Shown: positions 23,073-32,934 of the stretch, in pieces
Numbering within the stretch: position 1 is the first letter of the stretch
How the letters are laid out: the number at the start of each line of letters is the position of its first letter
NCBI GenBank assembly: GCA_002077065.1
Contig: NAJO01000022.1
Location: 248,001 to 312,000, forward strand
DNA from: Cryoendolithus antarcticus
Lineage: Eukaryota > Ascomycota > Dothideomycetes > Cladosporiales > Cladosporiaceae
Direction of reading: 5' to 3'
Length of the DNA stretch: 64,000 nucleotides
The notes under the pieces: model-generated
The model's input: the letters and a program-made list of their open reading frames with translations, nothing else
What the model was told of the DNA's origin: nothing
Databases searched by the model: none
Program-made: the position numbers and the translations under genes

Positions 23073-25118
23073 CTAGTAAGATCCCTCTGTCTGGTACAGC
23101 GGCTCGAGCTTGGCGTCTCGTTGCCAGCGGACATATCGCTTGAACCACCAAGGCAGCCAAACTCTGACCTGATAATGCGCGTGCTTGCTCGTCGGGACGC
23201 CGAAGACGTAGTCCAGCTCCTCGAGTGTCCTCTGCTTTGTCTCGGGCACAACGAAGAAGATGACACAGAAGGCCAACATGTTCAGCCCAGCGTAGAAGCA
23301 GAAAGCTCCAGTTGGTCCAGTGCTCGCGAGCAGGCTGGGGAATGTCAAGCTGAGTGCGCTTCCGACCGCGTTGTTGACACAGATTGTGAAAGCAGCGCCG
23401 ATCTCGCGATGCGACAATGGGAAGGCTTCGGAGAAGTAGATCGATGGGATGGGGCCAATTCCTGGACCGTAGAAGACCGCAAATAGGAAGATAAAGACTG
23501 CAACAAGAGGGAAGCGAGCGCCGCTAGACTCTGGAATAAGAAAGCAGAAGCCGGTTGCGAGTAGTGTCCACGCCATCTGAGGGAAGGTGAAGAGGAGGAG
23601 GTTGCGGCGTCCGAATTTGTCCATCGTGAATCTGCGTTGATCAGCTACTTAATCACATCTAGACAAGAGGCATAGGGACATACACTGCGGGGATTGCGAA
23701 GACGAAAGTGACGAAGCCCCAGCCGAAGGAGCATAGTAGAGCATCTCGAGGACTGTAGCCAGCTGCGGCGAAGATAGTCGAGGAGTAAAAGGCAACGGCA
23801 TTGATGCCACTGAACTGTTGGCCGATGACGATAGTAGAGGATGCAAGTGTCGCCCGGCGAATGCGCGGTACAGTGAAAATCTCCATGGCTCTAGCCCACA
23901 GAGTGCGCCCACCGAATAGCTCACCCTCGGCAGCGATCTGGGAGTGGGCGTAGAATAGCTCTCGTGCAGCAATCAGCTCCGAATTCCGGATCCGGCAGAA
24001 ATTAGTGAAAGCCTTCTGATAGCGACCTTTCTTGATGAGCCAACGAGGCGATTCGGGACAGAACCAGATGAGAGCCATCAGCGGTACAGCAGGGGCGAAA
24101 GCAGCGCCCAGTTGATAGCGCCAAGCCAAAGGACCGATGTTCATGAATATGAGATTACTGCTGAAGCCAACTAGAATTCCGAAGGCGACCCATAGCTGGA
24201 AACTAGTGACCATACCGCCTCTGATATTGGCAGGAGCGACCTCTGCTGAGTAGACGGGGATGGTGCTTATCTAGTGTGCTGTCAGATGATGTAGACCATC
24301 GTAAGTGAGCGAAGTGCCGTACCTTGATGCCCATGCCCAGTCCCATGAACAAGCGGCAGATAAGTAGCTCGTACCAGTTGTGAGTGAATGCCTGTCCTGC
24401 TCGCCGTCAGCATGCTATTGGGTCACGGAGATTCAAATCTACTGACCGAGGACCGGGAAAACCACAAACAGGTTGGTGGCAAAGATGGTTCCGCGGCGTC
24501 CGAGAAGCTGGTTCACGGGATCAGCAGCCCAGGCGCTGAGCAATCCGAAGAGTGTAGGAGCTGCATTGATGCATCCGACAAGCCAGTGTCTGTCTTCGAT
24601 GCCAAATTCTGTAGGGAACGAAAGGTTTGCGCCATTAGCGCCCTGTTGAACACGTTAGACAAGACCTGTGCAAACAAGGAGCTATACCTGTGAAATACCG
24701 TGTTGTCCCACCCTTGTATGGCTGAACCAATTGACACGATACCGATGCACATGTACATCGTCCAAGGCAACTTCCATTTGTCTGGAGACAGGTTAGCAAG
24801 ATAGCGGCCAGTCGACGACGTGACGACCTTACGCGTAGTCTCCATACGAAGCCAGTGCTTGTCATCTTCGTTCAGCGACGGAATGCTCTCGAATTCATCC
24901 GGAAGCTGTGCAACAAGAGCTGCCTTCTGGAATGTCTCCGACTTCCCTTCGAAGCCATACTTTCCGCAGAACGCATCGACTTGATCTCGAAGCTCGGTCG
25001 TACTCAGACCGGATAGAGGATTGCGGATACGAGCGTCTACATTGTGGTGCAGAGCCTTGCCGAGAGTGGCATCCTCGTGATACTCGACGTTGGTCTTGCT
25101 TGGATCCTTGTTGTCCAT
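23073..25118 (-). CDS. MFS sugar transporter
   Basis: Six exons on the minus strand, 25118-24833, 24781-24699, 24642-24447, 24396-24323, 24270-23684 and 23631-23073, with five introns of 50-56 nt, give 594 residues in one frame. The N-terminal cytosolic part (NVDARIRNPLSGLSTTELRDQ, ESIPSLNEDDKHWLR) and ETTHKWKLPWTMYM are typical of a fungal sugar-porter subgroup. Family signatures follow: GWDNTGANGANLSF, LLGRRGTIF, RLFMGLGMGIK, PESPRWLI, GQQFSGINAVAFYSS, DKFGRRNLLLF and PETKQRTLEELD. Twelve membrane spans are expected. It imports a hexose, pentose or disaccharide by proton symport, and the substrate cannot be inferred. It diverges from the transaldolase across an 800-bp region with CreA-type sites and palindromes. 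Confidence 0.93.
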
Positions 25119-25276
25119 GATGAGTATCTTCGTCTTGATGCGGACAAGACGGTACGATCGGTTTCTTGGGATAATATGGATGGACAACTAACGACGAGAC
25201 GCGGTATGAGGAGCGCCATATCGCCATACTTATGTGTTGGTGGTTCGATGAGGCATCGCACCTTGACAAACCTTGT

Positions 25277-25297
25277 CCCCGGAAAAGAAATCCGGGG
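25277..25297. promoter_or_regulatory. Inverted pair of CreA-type sites
   Basis: CCCCGGA at 25277-25283 and TCCGGGG at 25291-25297 form a perfect 7-bp inverted repeat with a 7-bp A-rich spacer. Each arm contains CCGGGG on one strand, which fits the SYGGRG consensus of the carbon-catabolite repressor CreA/Cre1. The pair lies about 160 bp upstream of the sugar transporter start. Regulation is inferred. Confidence 0.5.
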
Positions 25298-25336
25298 TTC
25301 ACACATGGCGACTAGGATCCCAGTTGGCACGACCGA

Positions 25337-25496
25337 CCTGCGCAGGACAGCGTCAGGTGAGCTGTACCAAGTCCAGCGGGGTCGGAGAGTAAGTCACGCA
25401 AACTTGGGCCATCCGACGCCAAGCAGAAGCCGAGCTCGGCTTGTGGGAAAGTGTGCCGAGACATCCTGCGCAGGCCATGCATCCGCCCTGCGCAGG
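25337..25496. promoter_or_regulatory. Three copies of palindrome CCTGCGCAGG
   Basis: Identical perfect 10-bp palindromes lie at 25337-25346, 25465-25474 and 25487-25496. The last two are centred 22 bp apart, about two helical turns, and share the flank GCCA. Such repeated symmetric words suggest a dimeric regulator. The binding protein is not known to me. Confidence 0.5.
25427..25442. promoter_or_regulatory. 16-bp perfect palindrome with GCCGA/TCGGC half sites
   Basis: AAGCCGAGCTCGGCTT reads the same on both strands. The half site GCCGA recurs alone at about 25456 and as an inverted pair TCGGC-4-GCCGA at 25515-25528. The arrangement is that of a cluster of dimer-binding sites. Confidence 0.4.
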
Positions 25497-25918
25497 CCAA
25501 GGAACTTCCACCACTCGGCACACGCCGAACCATGGAGATCCTTGTTCGCCATGAATTTCTCCGCAGTTTCTCCAGATTCTCGGGAAGGTTTGCAGGAAGG
25601 ATCCACTGCCCTGTGTGCGTCCGACTAATAGCCGCGGTCACGTGAGATATGCCTGTACAGGTGCTTTGGCGTCCTGTGCAGCACATTAGCGGCCTTTGTG
25701 TATGATAGGTTGTGCTCGAATCTTTGTCGTATCGACAGTCCGTCGTGATCCACAGCCGTCGCTCGTTGTGGAACAAAGTCGTCCGGAAGTCAGTTCGCGC
25801 CAGTGTAGAAGTAGATGCAGTCTCGCAGTCCTCAGAATCCCGATACATTCAATTTGCTTCGTACCTATCTTACTGGAACCAACGTAGAATCCCCAGAGCA
25901 TCGCCAAGAAACGCCAGA

Positions 25919-27174
25919 ATGCCGCACCAGACTGGAACGGAAACATGCCTCGAAAGGCTCGAGTCGCAGCGCAAGTCCACCCATTCCTACAGCCACTGAT
26001 CACAACCTGACCCTACCCAGTGAACGTTGACGTCGATTGGATGGATCCGACCTACTCAAGGAACCTTCAGATCACGCCAAATGACATGACCAGCAACAAT
26101 TTGTGGGTCAACATCCAGATGTCCCACGAGGAGAACCGGGAGATGTTCCAGCAAGTCTGCAAGGAGCTCAAATCTGAGGGCTGGAAGGCAGCGTACACCA
26201 GGATCGTGAGTCGTACCGCGTGAGGTCAAGTGAGATCCAGTCCTGACTCTCAAGTCTGGCAGGCTGTCAACATGTGCAAGAACAACATCGACAACATCAA
26301 GGGCAGGGTGCTTTTGCAGGTTTACCCCAACCAAGCATACGACACCGAGGCCGTGCTTGCCAGCGCGAGGGCCTATGCTGCGGAGTTTAAGAGAGTTGGA
26401 ATCTCCCAGGACCGCTACTGCATCAAGATCCCGTCGACTGGTCCGGCACTCAATGCCTGCCCAATCCTGAAGAAGGAGGGCATCCGCACTCTCGGCACTG
26501 CGCTCTTCGGTCTGCCGCAAGCCATTGCCGCCAGTCAGGCAGAGTGTCTGTACATCAGCCCTTACTTCAACGAGGTGAAGGCGCATGATGATCTGAAGCT
26601 CTGGCCCAACGTGGAGGACCCAGCAACGCAGCATACGATGTCAGGACGTACCATGCAGATCCTCGAGACATACAACAGGTTGTACGAGGAGACTGGCAAA
26701 GAGCAGCCATTCTTGAAGCAAGCCAGGTAAGTCGCATTTGAGTGCATGTGACCGACTCAGGAGCTGATAAGTGTTAGCTTCATCACAGCCAAGGAGGCCA
26801 TGGCCGCCGGCGAGCACGGCTGTCACAGCGCCACCATCTCACCGGCAGTACTCGACGAGCTCGCGAGCCTCCAGTACGACGGCTCCAAGCAGCCAGGCGA
26901 GGGCAAGCCAAAGCAAGCCGGTGTATATGCCGGTTACAAGACACCCGAGCGCCTGATCAAGGTCTCCAAGATCGATCCTCTGAGTGCCGTAAAGATCGAT
27001 GGCGAGCTCGCTAGCACTGATATCGACTATCTGGCGAACAATGGTGCGGAGCTCCAGAAGGCCATCGAGGCGGATCCAGTTACGAAGCAGAGGCTCGACG
27101 ATGCGTTGACGCTATTCACTGGAGGACTTCTGGAGAGCAAGGCCAAGATTGAGAAAGCCTTTGCCGAAGTGTGA
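25919..27174 (+). CDS. Transaldolase family protein
   Basis: Proposed exons are 25919-25970, 26021-26205, 26263-26726 and 26778-27174, giving 365 residues. Transaldolase moves a dihydroxyacetone unit between sugar phosphates in the pentose phosphate pathway. The Schiff-base lysine lies in YCIKIPSTGPALNACP, and other family blocks are WVNIQMSHEENREMF, GRVLLQVYP, GTALFGLPQAIAASQ and YISPYFNEV. The KIPST form belongs to the fungal side group rather than the KIAAT-type housekeeping enzyme. The first intron, 25971-26020, works only with a GC donor (GCAAGT). It joins CLERLESQ to LNVDVDWMDP, the usual N-terminal block, while the GT donor four bases downstream gives an early stop. The other introns are GTGAGT and GTAAGT types. 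It shares a promoter with the sugar transporter and is followed closely by a bHLH gene. Confidence 0.87.
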
Positions 27175-27254
27175 ACCTCATGGGGCGTCGTGAAGAGCTA
27201 GACAGATAGAGCGGGAAGCATAGACCTGACCAGCGCATTCAATCACGTCTACTC

Positions 27255-28097
27255 TCAAGCGGTTGCAAAGCTCGTATGCATTGGGTAGCCATTCCAGTGG
27301 TCGAGCGTGTTAGCTTCTTGTAGCGGTCTATTGTTTACAGAGCCACTCATCCAGTTGCCGTCAACGCTTATCATATTGTGTGAAGGCTGCAGCCAGTCCA
27401 TGTCAGATGGCACGGCATCGGACGGCGCGTATGCGGGCCAGGCTATGTTCTCGCCAGCCCAGTCTAGTGGACTACTGCCCTCATATGTGCCGCTGAGAGT
27501 AAGCTCCGGCAAGGGAGGCTCCGGCGCAGACACTAGTGAATGCCGCACAGCTATAGCATTCGTAGCGAAGCTTGGATCGTGCGTTGACAGGCCTGGGAAG
27601 AACGAGACTGCATTGCCGTGTAGTGCGTTCGGTAGCGCGTAAAATGCGTCTACTGGCGCCATAGGCACGCTAGCTTGCTGGATCGGATCCGCGTGAGCAG
27701 GGCCTTGACGCCACGATCTCGCCTCCGCAAGCAATTGATCTCTCTCGCGTTGCAGCTCTTCGCAGCGTCTCACAGATTCGTCAAGCTGCCGTTGCTGCTC
27801 ACGATGATGCTTCACACTCTCCTCCACTATGACATGCTTCGAGAGCCGAGACTCTGGTACACCTTCGAGCTTCGGGAGTAGAGTGGCTAGCTCCTGATAC
27901 ATACATCAGCTTTGCTCCAATCCTGCCAAGTTTCAAATATGGTCGAGTACTACCATCAGCCTGTCATTGAATGCCTCTCGCCGTTCTCGCTCTAGGACCC
28001 GATGCTTCGCCCTGTCCTCCAGCGACCATTGACGCTGCCGCTTCTGGTTCCGCTGCCGAGAATTGGGCGACTGATCGTCGTCTGGTGAGCCATCCAT
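27255..28097 (-). CDS. bHLH transcription factor
   Basis: Exons on the minus strand are 28097-27954 and 27893-27255 (intron 60 nt), giving 260 residues. The basic region and first helix, KHRVLERERREAFNDRLM, carry the H-E-R spacing that binds E-box DNA (CANNTG). Across the splice junction come ELATLLPKL, a loop, and a second helix SKHVIVEESVKHHREQ continuing into a leucine/glutamate coiled coil (about 78-108). A basic QRNQKRQRQW tract before it may be a nuclear signal. The C-terminal 130 residues are Pro/Ser/Asn-rich, like an activation domain. The first ATG that keeps the bHLH intact is 28097, and a stop lies just upstream in frame. It converges on the transaldolase gene with about 80 bp between stops. 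Control of the neighbouring sugar genes is inference. Confidence 0.84.
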
Positions 28098-28494
28098 AGC
28101 TTCAAGAGACGAGATGGAATGCTTCGTAGACACTGGGGAGCGTGTCACTCAGGATCGAGCAGGCTTCACGTATGGAATTGATTAGTCGGCGGCTCCTCGA
28201 CAGAAACGTGTGCGAAACCGAGGAGACGTGAATTAAACACGAGCCCAGACAGGTGGAAGCCATTCTCCGCATGCGGGAACCCCACTGGGGTCGATCCGCG
28301 AGTCGTCGTCGAGAAAGTCTGTTTTACGGGTCTCTCGGCATGCAAGTCGTCTGGGCGATGCATCCTCGTACACCTGCATAACGGACAAACCTAACACCGA
28401 AGGACCCTCGAGAGAGCCCTGGCTGACTGGCAAAGAGTACATATAAACTATTCTACCACGGATCGGAATCATATACACCCCGCCCTCCCCCACT
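28098..28494. other. Intergenic, 397 bp
   Basis: This is the upstream region of the bHLH gene and the 3' flank of vps10, both on the minus strand. No gene or repeat was recognised. Confidence 0.55.
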
Positions 28495-31400
28495 CTACGC
28501 CTCATCCTCCTCTCCACCAAGGAAATCCTCATCCTCCTCATCAACAACACTATACCCGCCCCTCCCCCTCGCAAAGCTCCCCCTACTGGTATAAGGCCGC
28601 TCCAACGGCCCATACCTCCCTCCACCCCCTCGTCCAAACCTTGTAGCCACAGTCCGGTACAAGCTCCCCGCAACCATGGGCAGCGCCGCCAATACCGCAA
28701 CGATCGCCGAGATAGCCAGCACAGGGAACTTGATCCACGGCGCATCGCGATCGAAAGCTCCTGAGCCCGAGCCAGCAGACCCATCGCCGAGCTGGATGCG
28801 GCCGAACTTGCCGTCCCAGTTCCGCCAGACCCAGTAGCCTGCTGCGGACGCTAGCGCGATGGGGATGGTGATTGCGAAGAAGAGGCCTGCGGCTGAGATG
28901 CCGTGGCGGGAGTTGAACTCCTCTTCTTTGCCCGGGCAGGGACGAGTCCGCGAAGTAAACTCTAGATCTCGGCCGCCGGCGCAGGTTGTGAGGGGGATGC
29001 GGCGGTAGCCTGTAGTGTCGTAGTATTCGACTATGCTCTTGTCCTTCGCGCACATGGCCTGCGGGTCCGGTGGCGAGAGACCTTCGACGAGCCGGCAAGT
29101 GTTATCCGGCTGGCGCTCGAAGTTGTAGTCGCATTCGAAGTCTTGCCGCGAGCAGGTGCAGTTCTGGCCGATGGTGTGCAGGTGCTCGATGCTGCGGCCG
29201 TTGTAGCAGTTGTGGTCGGCGAGTTTGCGGTGGTATTGAGCCACGTGGCCGAAGAGGCAGTTATCTTCTGATAGTGGGTGGGAGGGCATCCAGAGGTAGT
29301 AGTCGTCTGCTTCTGGGTCTTGCTCGGAGAGCACGCACTGCTTGCTGCGTTCTTCGAGGCCGGAGAAGTCTAGGTTGATGGTGGTCAAGTCACCTTTGAC
29401 TTTACCCCAGAGGAGGAAGTTTCGCGATGTGTCGGAGGGGACTGTGGAGATGTCATCCACGACCATAGGGTCTTTGCTGAATTGGAAGGGGATCCAGGTG
29501 ATGCCTTCGTCCAGTGTGTACTGGACTTCCTTGACTGGCTCGCCTTTCTTGACGATCACGATGATGCTGCCTTGATCGCCGTACTCCCACATCCAGGTGC
29601 CGGTGTTGACCATATTCCAGTTGATACCGCCATCGCGTGTGATGAAAGTATCTGCATCTTTCTTGTAGCCGAGGAACTCGCCAACATTGCCAATACCTAG
29701 CATCAGACCGACTGCGGAGGGCGACGAGAAGGTGTCGCGTGGATCATCGCGCTCGGTGTAGCCGTGGATATGCAGCGAGCATTTATCGCTGTCACCCTTG
29801 CACCAGTCGACCTTCGTCCCCTTGGGGTCCTTGGGTCGGCGGATGTAAGCCCACTCTGCACCATCATTGTGCGTGATCATGGTCTTCAGCTTCTTCGCGC
29901 TGCCACCATCAGCCTCCTTGGCGTTTGCAACGACGTTCACCACAGCCACTCCCTCGAGACCCTGCATCTTCTCGAAATCCACGTAGCCTGCTCCATTGCG
30001 GTTCACTTGGCCAATCGACAGAACGTAACTCGTGCCATTCGAGTTGCTCTTGATGATAGATCCATACTCGGAGCCATCCTTATTGTTCACTGTCACATGA
30101 AGGAAGACAGCATGCGTACTTGAGTCCAACACAGTGTAAGCCTGCTGATGAGGCACTTTGAAGTTGCTCGGGAACTGCGCATCCGCAAACTCAATGCCAT
30201 CGATCGAAGTATCAACCTTCAAGCTCTTCTTGTCTTCGTCCCGTACTGCAACGACAATGTACTCGGCCATAGTGGCAAAGCTAATCACGTCCCGCTTGAG
30301 CTTCTTGTTAGTCTCGAACCAATCGCTGCTGCTGAGCAGGTTCAGTGGCTGTTCAGGATCCTTGTGATCGTACTGCTCGCAGTAGACAAGCTTGTCAGAG
30401 TCCGGCCGGTCTTCACGCCACACAAACTGGCATTTTCGCACGCCTTCGAGCAGCGGCTTCCAGTCTAGTCCATTGCGCGTGGTGACGTGGGAAATGGTTT
30501 TGCAGTCCGCACCGAAATGACCGCAGTCCTCGCCGCCAGTCCAGATGAGCCAGTCTTCGTTGTCGGCTTTGGGGTGGAAGGACAAGATCTGTAGATGATC
30601 CTGGTTTGGTGCTTCGGGAGTGTCAAAGTGGCCAATCGTCTTGCCGCGATCTTCAGAGTAGAAGACCTTTTTCTTGGGCGTGATCATGTAGACACGGTCG
30701 TTGCTGTACATATGCGGGTAAATGGCGACAATCTCTTCATCCTTGAGGATAGGTGCCCAGGTCTTGCCGTGGTCGCGCGTGAGAAAGACCTCTCGTCTGT
30801 CAGTTCGCATGATGACAGTTTCGTCCTCGCCCTTGCAGCTTGCGCAACGCTCGAGATAGTAGTACTCGATGAATCTGTCGCCCTTGAATGTTGAAATCTC
30901 AGTCCCAATCTTGCCTGACGCTGGCGGAGCTTTCGTTTCGCCACACTTGCGCTTAACCGGCTCATCCTTGGTCAAACCTCCTCTCTTGCTGCAAGTATTG
31001 CCCGGAATCAATCTGAAGCCAGAAGAGCCCTCGAAAGTGTCATCACTGTCCTTGCACACACCCTCAGGTGCCTTAAGCGGACCACTCGGTTCACACTTGT
31101 ATCGGCCAGACTTGACGAAATTGTAGTCACATTCATAGTCATCGTCTGTGCACTTGCAATCCTCTGCGAGTGGCTCAGGATCCTCAAACTCCTTGTCAAC
31201 AAAGCATTCAGCATCAGCCTTGCGACGACGATACATCTGTGTGTGCCCCATGATGCAAGTCGGCTCGCCTTTCTCATCAACTCTTGCATACCAGTCCTCG
31301 AAATCCTTCTTCTCACACTTTCGCTCGTGCAAGTCAGCAAAGTCGAATGCCAACAACTGATGCTCGGTCTTGGCACCTTTGCCCTTGTCTGCAGTCAAGA

Positions 31401-32934
31401 TGAACTTCAGACTCGTCGAGTCAGGCGTTGTGGTGAGCGAGATTGGGCGCACTTTGTCAGGGAGCTTCATCTCTTGCCACTTCTTGCCGTGATCTAGTGA
31501 CCATGAGATCACCTCCGCCTCGCCGTCCTCGATCGCCACCAGCAGAGCGCCCTGATCACCGAACTCGTACAAGTGTGGTCCTCGGAGTGCGCGCGTCCAG
31601 ATGATACCCGCATCGTCGGACACCCAGGTGTCACACTCCTCTCGAGGCTTCAGCGATTTGCCAGTGTTGCCGACTCCCATAACTATCCCGGGAGCGGGTG
31701 ACGAATAGACACGGCCAATGTTTCGCTGATTAGTCACAGAGTGCAGATGCAGGTCTTTACCATCTGACTGCATGGGCTGCCACGTCCGACCATCATCGAA
31801 TGAGATTTGTGTGATGAGCTCCTTCGTTGCCAGCGGGTTCAATTCCACTGACTCCCAGTTCTTGACAGTATTCACCATGACTATCCCTTGAATATTCGAG
31901 ATCTTTTCAAAGTCCACGAACCCTCTCTTATTGCGATTCGTGTGTTCGATGTTCTTGGTGAAGAATGTCCCGTTGCTGTTGCTCGTGTACAGAACTCCCA
32001 TCGGAGGCATGAAGTTGCTAGTGGTCATGACATCCACCTGCATGCTGTAGTTCGTGCTCTCGAGTAATGTGTATGCATCTTGCTCCAGCTTGTGTTCTGT
32101 CCCGAACTCCGCCGGATGCCACGTCTTTGAGTCGTCTGAGACGTACATCGCTAGCTCACGTGATCCTTCGCTCTTAGCTGCGGCCACGAGATAGCTCTTC
32201 ACAGGCGCGATGTTCACAACACCTGGCACAGGTCTTCCCTTCTCCATCGCTGGCTCGAACTCATCATCCTTGAAGAAGTCGTCCGAGATCAGTAGTCGAG
32301 TGTTGACTTCCCATGCCGCGTACTTACCAGCCACATTGCACAAGACTCGATCGCTGTCGATCTTCTTATCTCCTGAAGTAAACAGCGGATCTGACTTGGC
32401 CCACATACACGACATAGCATCATCGCGGAGTGGCTTAGGCTTGGTCTTGAAGCCATCTGTAGTGTAGTAGTGCTTCTCGTGGCAAATGAGACCCGTACAC
32501 TCGGCAGCCTCGAAGAGCATGCGGTCCGGATCGCTGGCATGGAACGCAATGGCTGGTCTCCGCATCGTAGCTGAGAACTCGGTCTCGAATTCGTCCCATG
32601 ACTTCCCCTGGTCTTTCGTGATCCAGTGGGTCTTGTCTGTACCGATCACGACAGCCACATGAGGATCATTCTGATTCTTCAGCAATTCCAGCGTCTCGCC
32701 CTTGGCAACACCGGACAGGGGTGCCCATTTGATGCCTGCGTCGTCAGATCGGTAGGTGGTTTTGTCGTGTGTATCTACTACCAATATGATGTCGGTATCG
32801 TCGAAGTAGGTCAAGACTGCGGGGATCGATTTGAAGGTCGTGCTCTCTACCGATGGCTTGTCCTTCTTTGCGATTGTGAGGACTGACAGGAAGCCTAGCA
32901 CCAGGCTGACCAGCATGCCCGGACGTCGATGCAT
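28495..32934 (-). CDS. vps10: Vacuolar protein sorting receptor Vps10 (sortilin)
   Basis: The gene is a single long exon of 1479 residues, the usual size for fungal Vps10. It is a type I receptor that carries carboxypeptidase Y-like hydrolases from the late Golgi to the vacuole and is recycled by retromer. A signal peptide (about 1-22) precedes two luminal Vps10 domains. Each is a beta-propeller with Asp-box motifs such as SDDAGIKW, TKDQGKSW, SFDDGRTW, TRDHGKTW and TRDGGINW, followed by a cysteine-rich 10CC module (CKCTDDDYECDYNF and CTCSRQDFECDYNF are the equivalent blocks). Near the C-terminus a membrane span (LFFAITIPIALASAAGYWVW) is followed by a second hydrophobic segment and an acidic cytosolic tail (VVDEEDEDFLGGEEDEA). 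Absence of introns over 4.4 kb is notable but common for this gene in some fungi. Confidence 0.97.
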   Translation of the reverse strand: MHRRPGMLVSLVLGFLSVLTIAKKDKPSVESTTFKSIPAVLTYFDDTDIILVVDTHDKTTYRSDDAGIKWAPLSGVAKGETLELLKNQNDPHVAVVIGTDKTHWITKDQGKSWDEFETEFSATMRRPAIAFHASDPDRMLFEAAECTGLICHEKHYYTTDGFKTKPKPLRDDAMSCMWAKSDPLFTSGDKKIDSDRVLCNVAGKYAAWEVNTRLLISDDFFKDDEFEPAMEKGRPVPGVVNIAPVKSYLVAAAKSEGSRELAMYVSDDSKTWHPAEFGTEHKLEQDAYTLLESTNYSMQVDVMTTSNFMPPMGVLYTSNSNGTFFTKNIEHTNRNKRGFVDFEKISNIQGIVMVNTVKNWESVELNPLATKELITQISFDDGRTWQPMQSDGKDLHLHSVTNQRNIGRVYSSPAPGIVMGVGNTGKSLKPREECDTWVSDDAGIIWTRALRGPHLYEFGDQGALLVAIEDGEAEVISWSLDHGKKWQEMKLPDKVRPISLTTTPDSTSLKFILTADKGKGAKTEHQLLAFDFADLHERKCEKKDFEDWYARVDEKGEPTCIMGHTQMYRRRKADAECFVDKEFEDPEPLAEDCKCTDDDYECDYNFVKSGRYKCEPSGPLKAPEGVCKDSDDTFEGSSGFRLIPGNTCSKRGGLTKDEPVKRKCGETKAPPASGKIGTEISTFKGDRFIEYYYLERCASCKGEDETVIMRTDRREVFLTRDHGKTWAPILKDEEIVAIYPHMYSNDRVYMITPKKKVFYSEDRGKTIGHFDTPEAPNQDHLQILSFHPKADNEDWLIWTGGEDCGHFGADCKTISHVTTRNGLDWKPLLEGVRKCQFVWREDRPDSDKLVYCEQYDHKDPEQPLNLLSSSDWFETNKKLKRDVISFATMAEYIVVAVRDEDKKSLKVDTSIDGIEFADAQFPSNFKVPHQQAYTVLDSSTHAVFLHVTVNNKDGSEYGSIIKSNSNGTSYVLSIGQVNRNGAGYVDFEKMQGLEGVAVVNVVANAKEADGGSAKKLKTMITHNDGAEWAYIRRPKDPKGTKVDWCKGDSDKCSLHIHGYTERDDPRDTFSSPSAVGLMLGIGNVGEFLGYKKDADTFITRDGGINWNMVNTGTWMWEYGDQGSIIVIVKKGEPVKEVQYTLDEGITWIPFQFSKDPMVVDDISTVPSDTSRNFLLWGKVKGDLTTINLDFSGLEERSKQCVLSEQDPEADDYYLWMPSHPLSEDNCLFGHVAQYHRKLADHNCYNGRSIEHLHTIGQNCTCSRQDFECDYNFERQPDNTCRLVEGLSPPDPQAMCAKDKSIVEYYDTTGYRRIPLTTCAGGRDLEFTSRTRPCPGKEEEFNSRHGISAAGLFFAITIPIALASAAGYWVWRNWDGKFGRIQLGDGSAGSGSGAFDRDAPWIKFPVLAISAIVAVLAALPMVAGSLYRTVATRFGRGGGGRYGPLERPYTSRGSFARGRGGYSVVDEEDEDFLGGEEDEA

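Larger units (their letters stand above)
25119..25918. other. Divergent promoter of sugar transporter and transaldolase, 800 bp
   Basis: The region between the two start codons holds several perfect palindromes listed separately: three CCTGCGCAGG copies, a 16-bp palindrome, an inverted pair of CCGGGG words, and repeated GCCGA/TCGGC half sites. Open frames crossing it look incidental. The concentration of symmetric words is far above that of the other gaps in the window by eye. Confidence 0.6.

Noticed and set aside
25044..25628. Plus-strand frame of 194 codons over the transporter/transaldolase promoter
   Set aside because: It begins inside the transporter exon, runs through palindromes and has no family resemblance.
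25815..26030. Alternative first exon of the transaldolase in another frame (MQSRSPQ...)
   Set aside because: A GT donor would give a methionine at the junction but an unrelated Arg/Ser-rich lead. The GC-AG model gives the family-like CLERLESQ lead instead.
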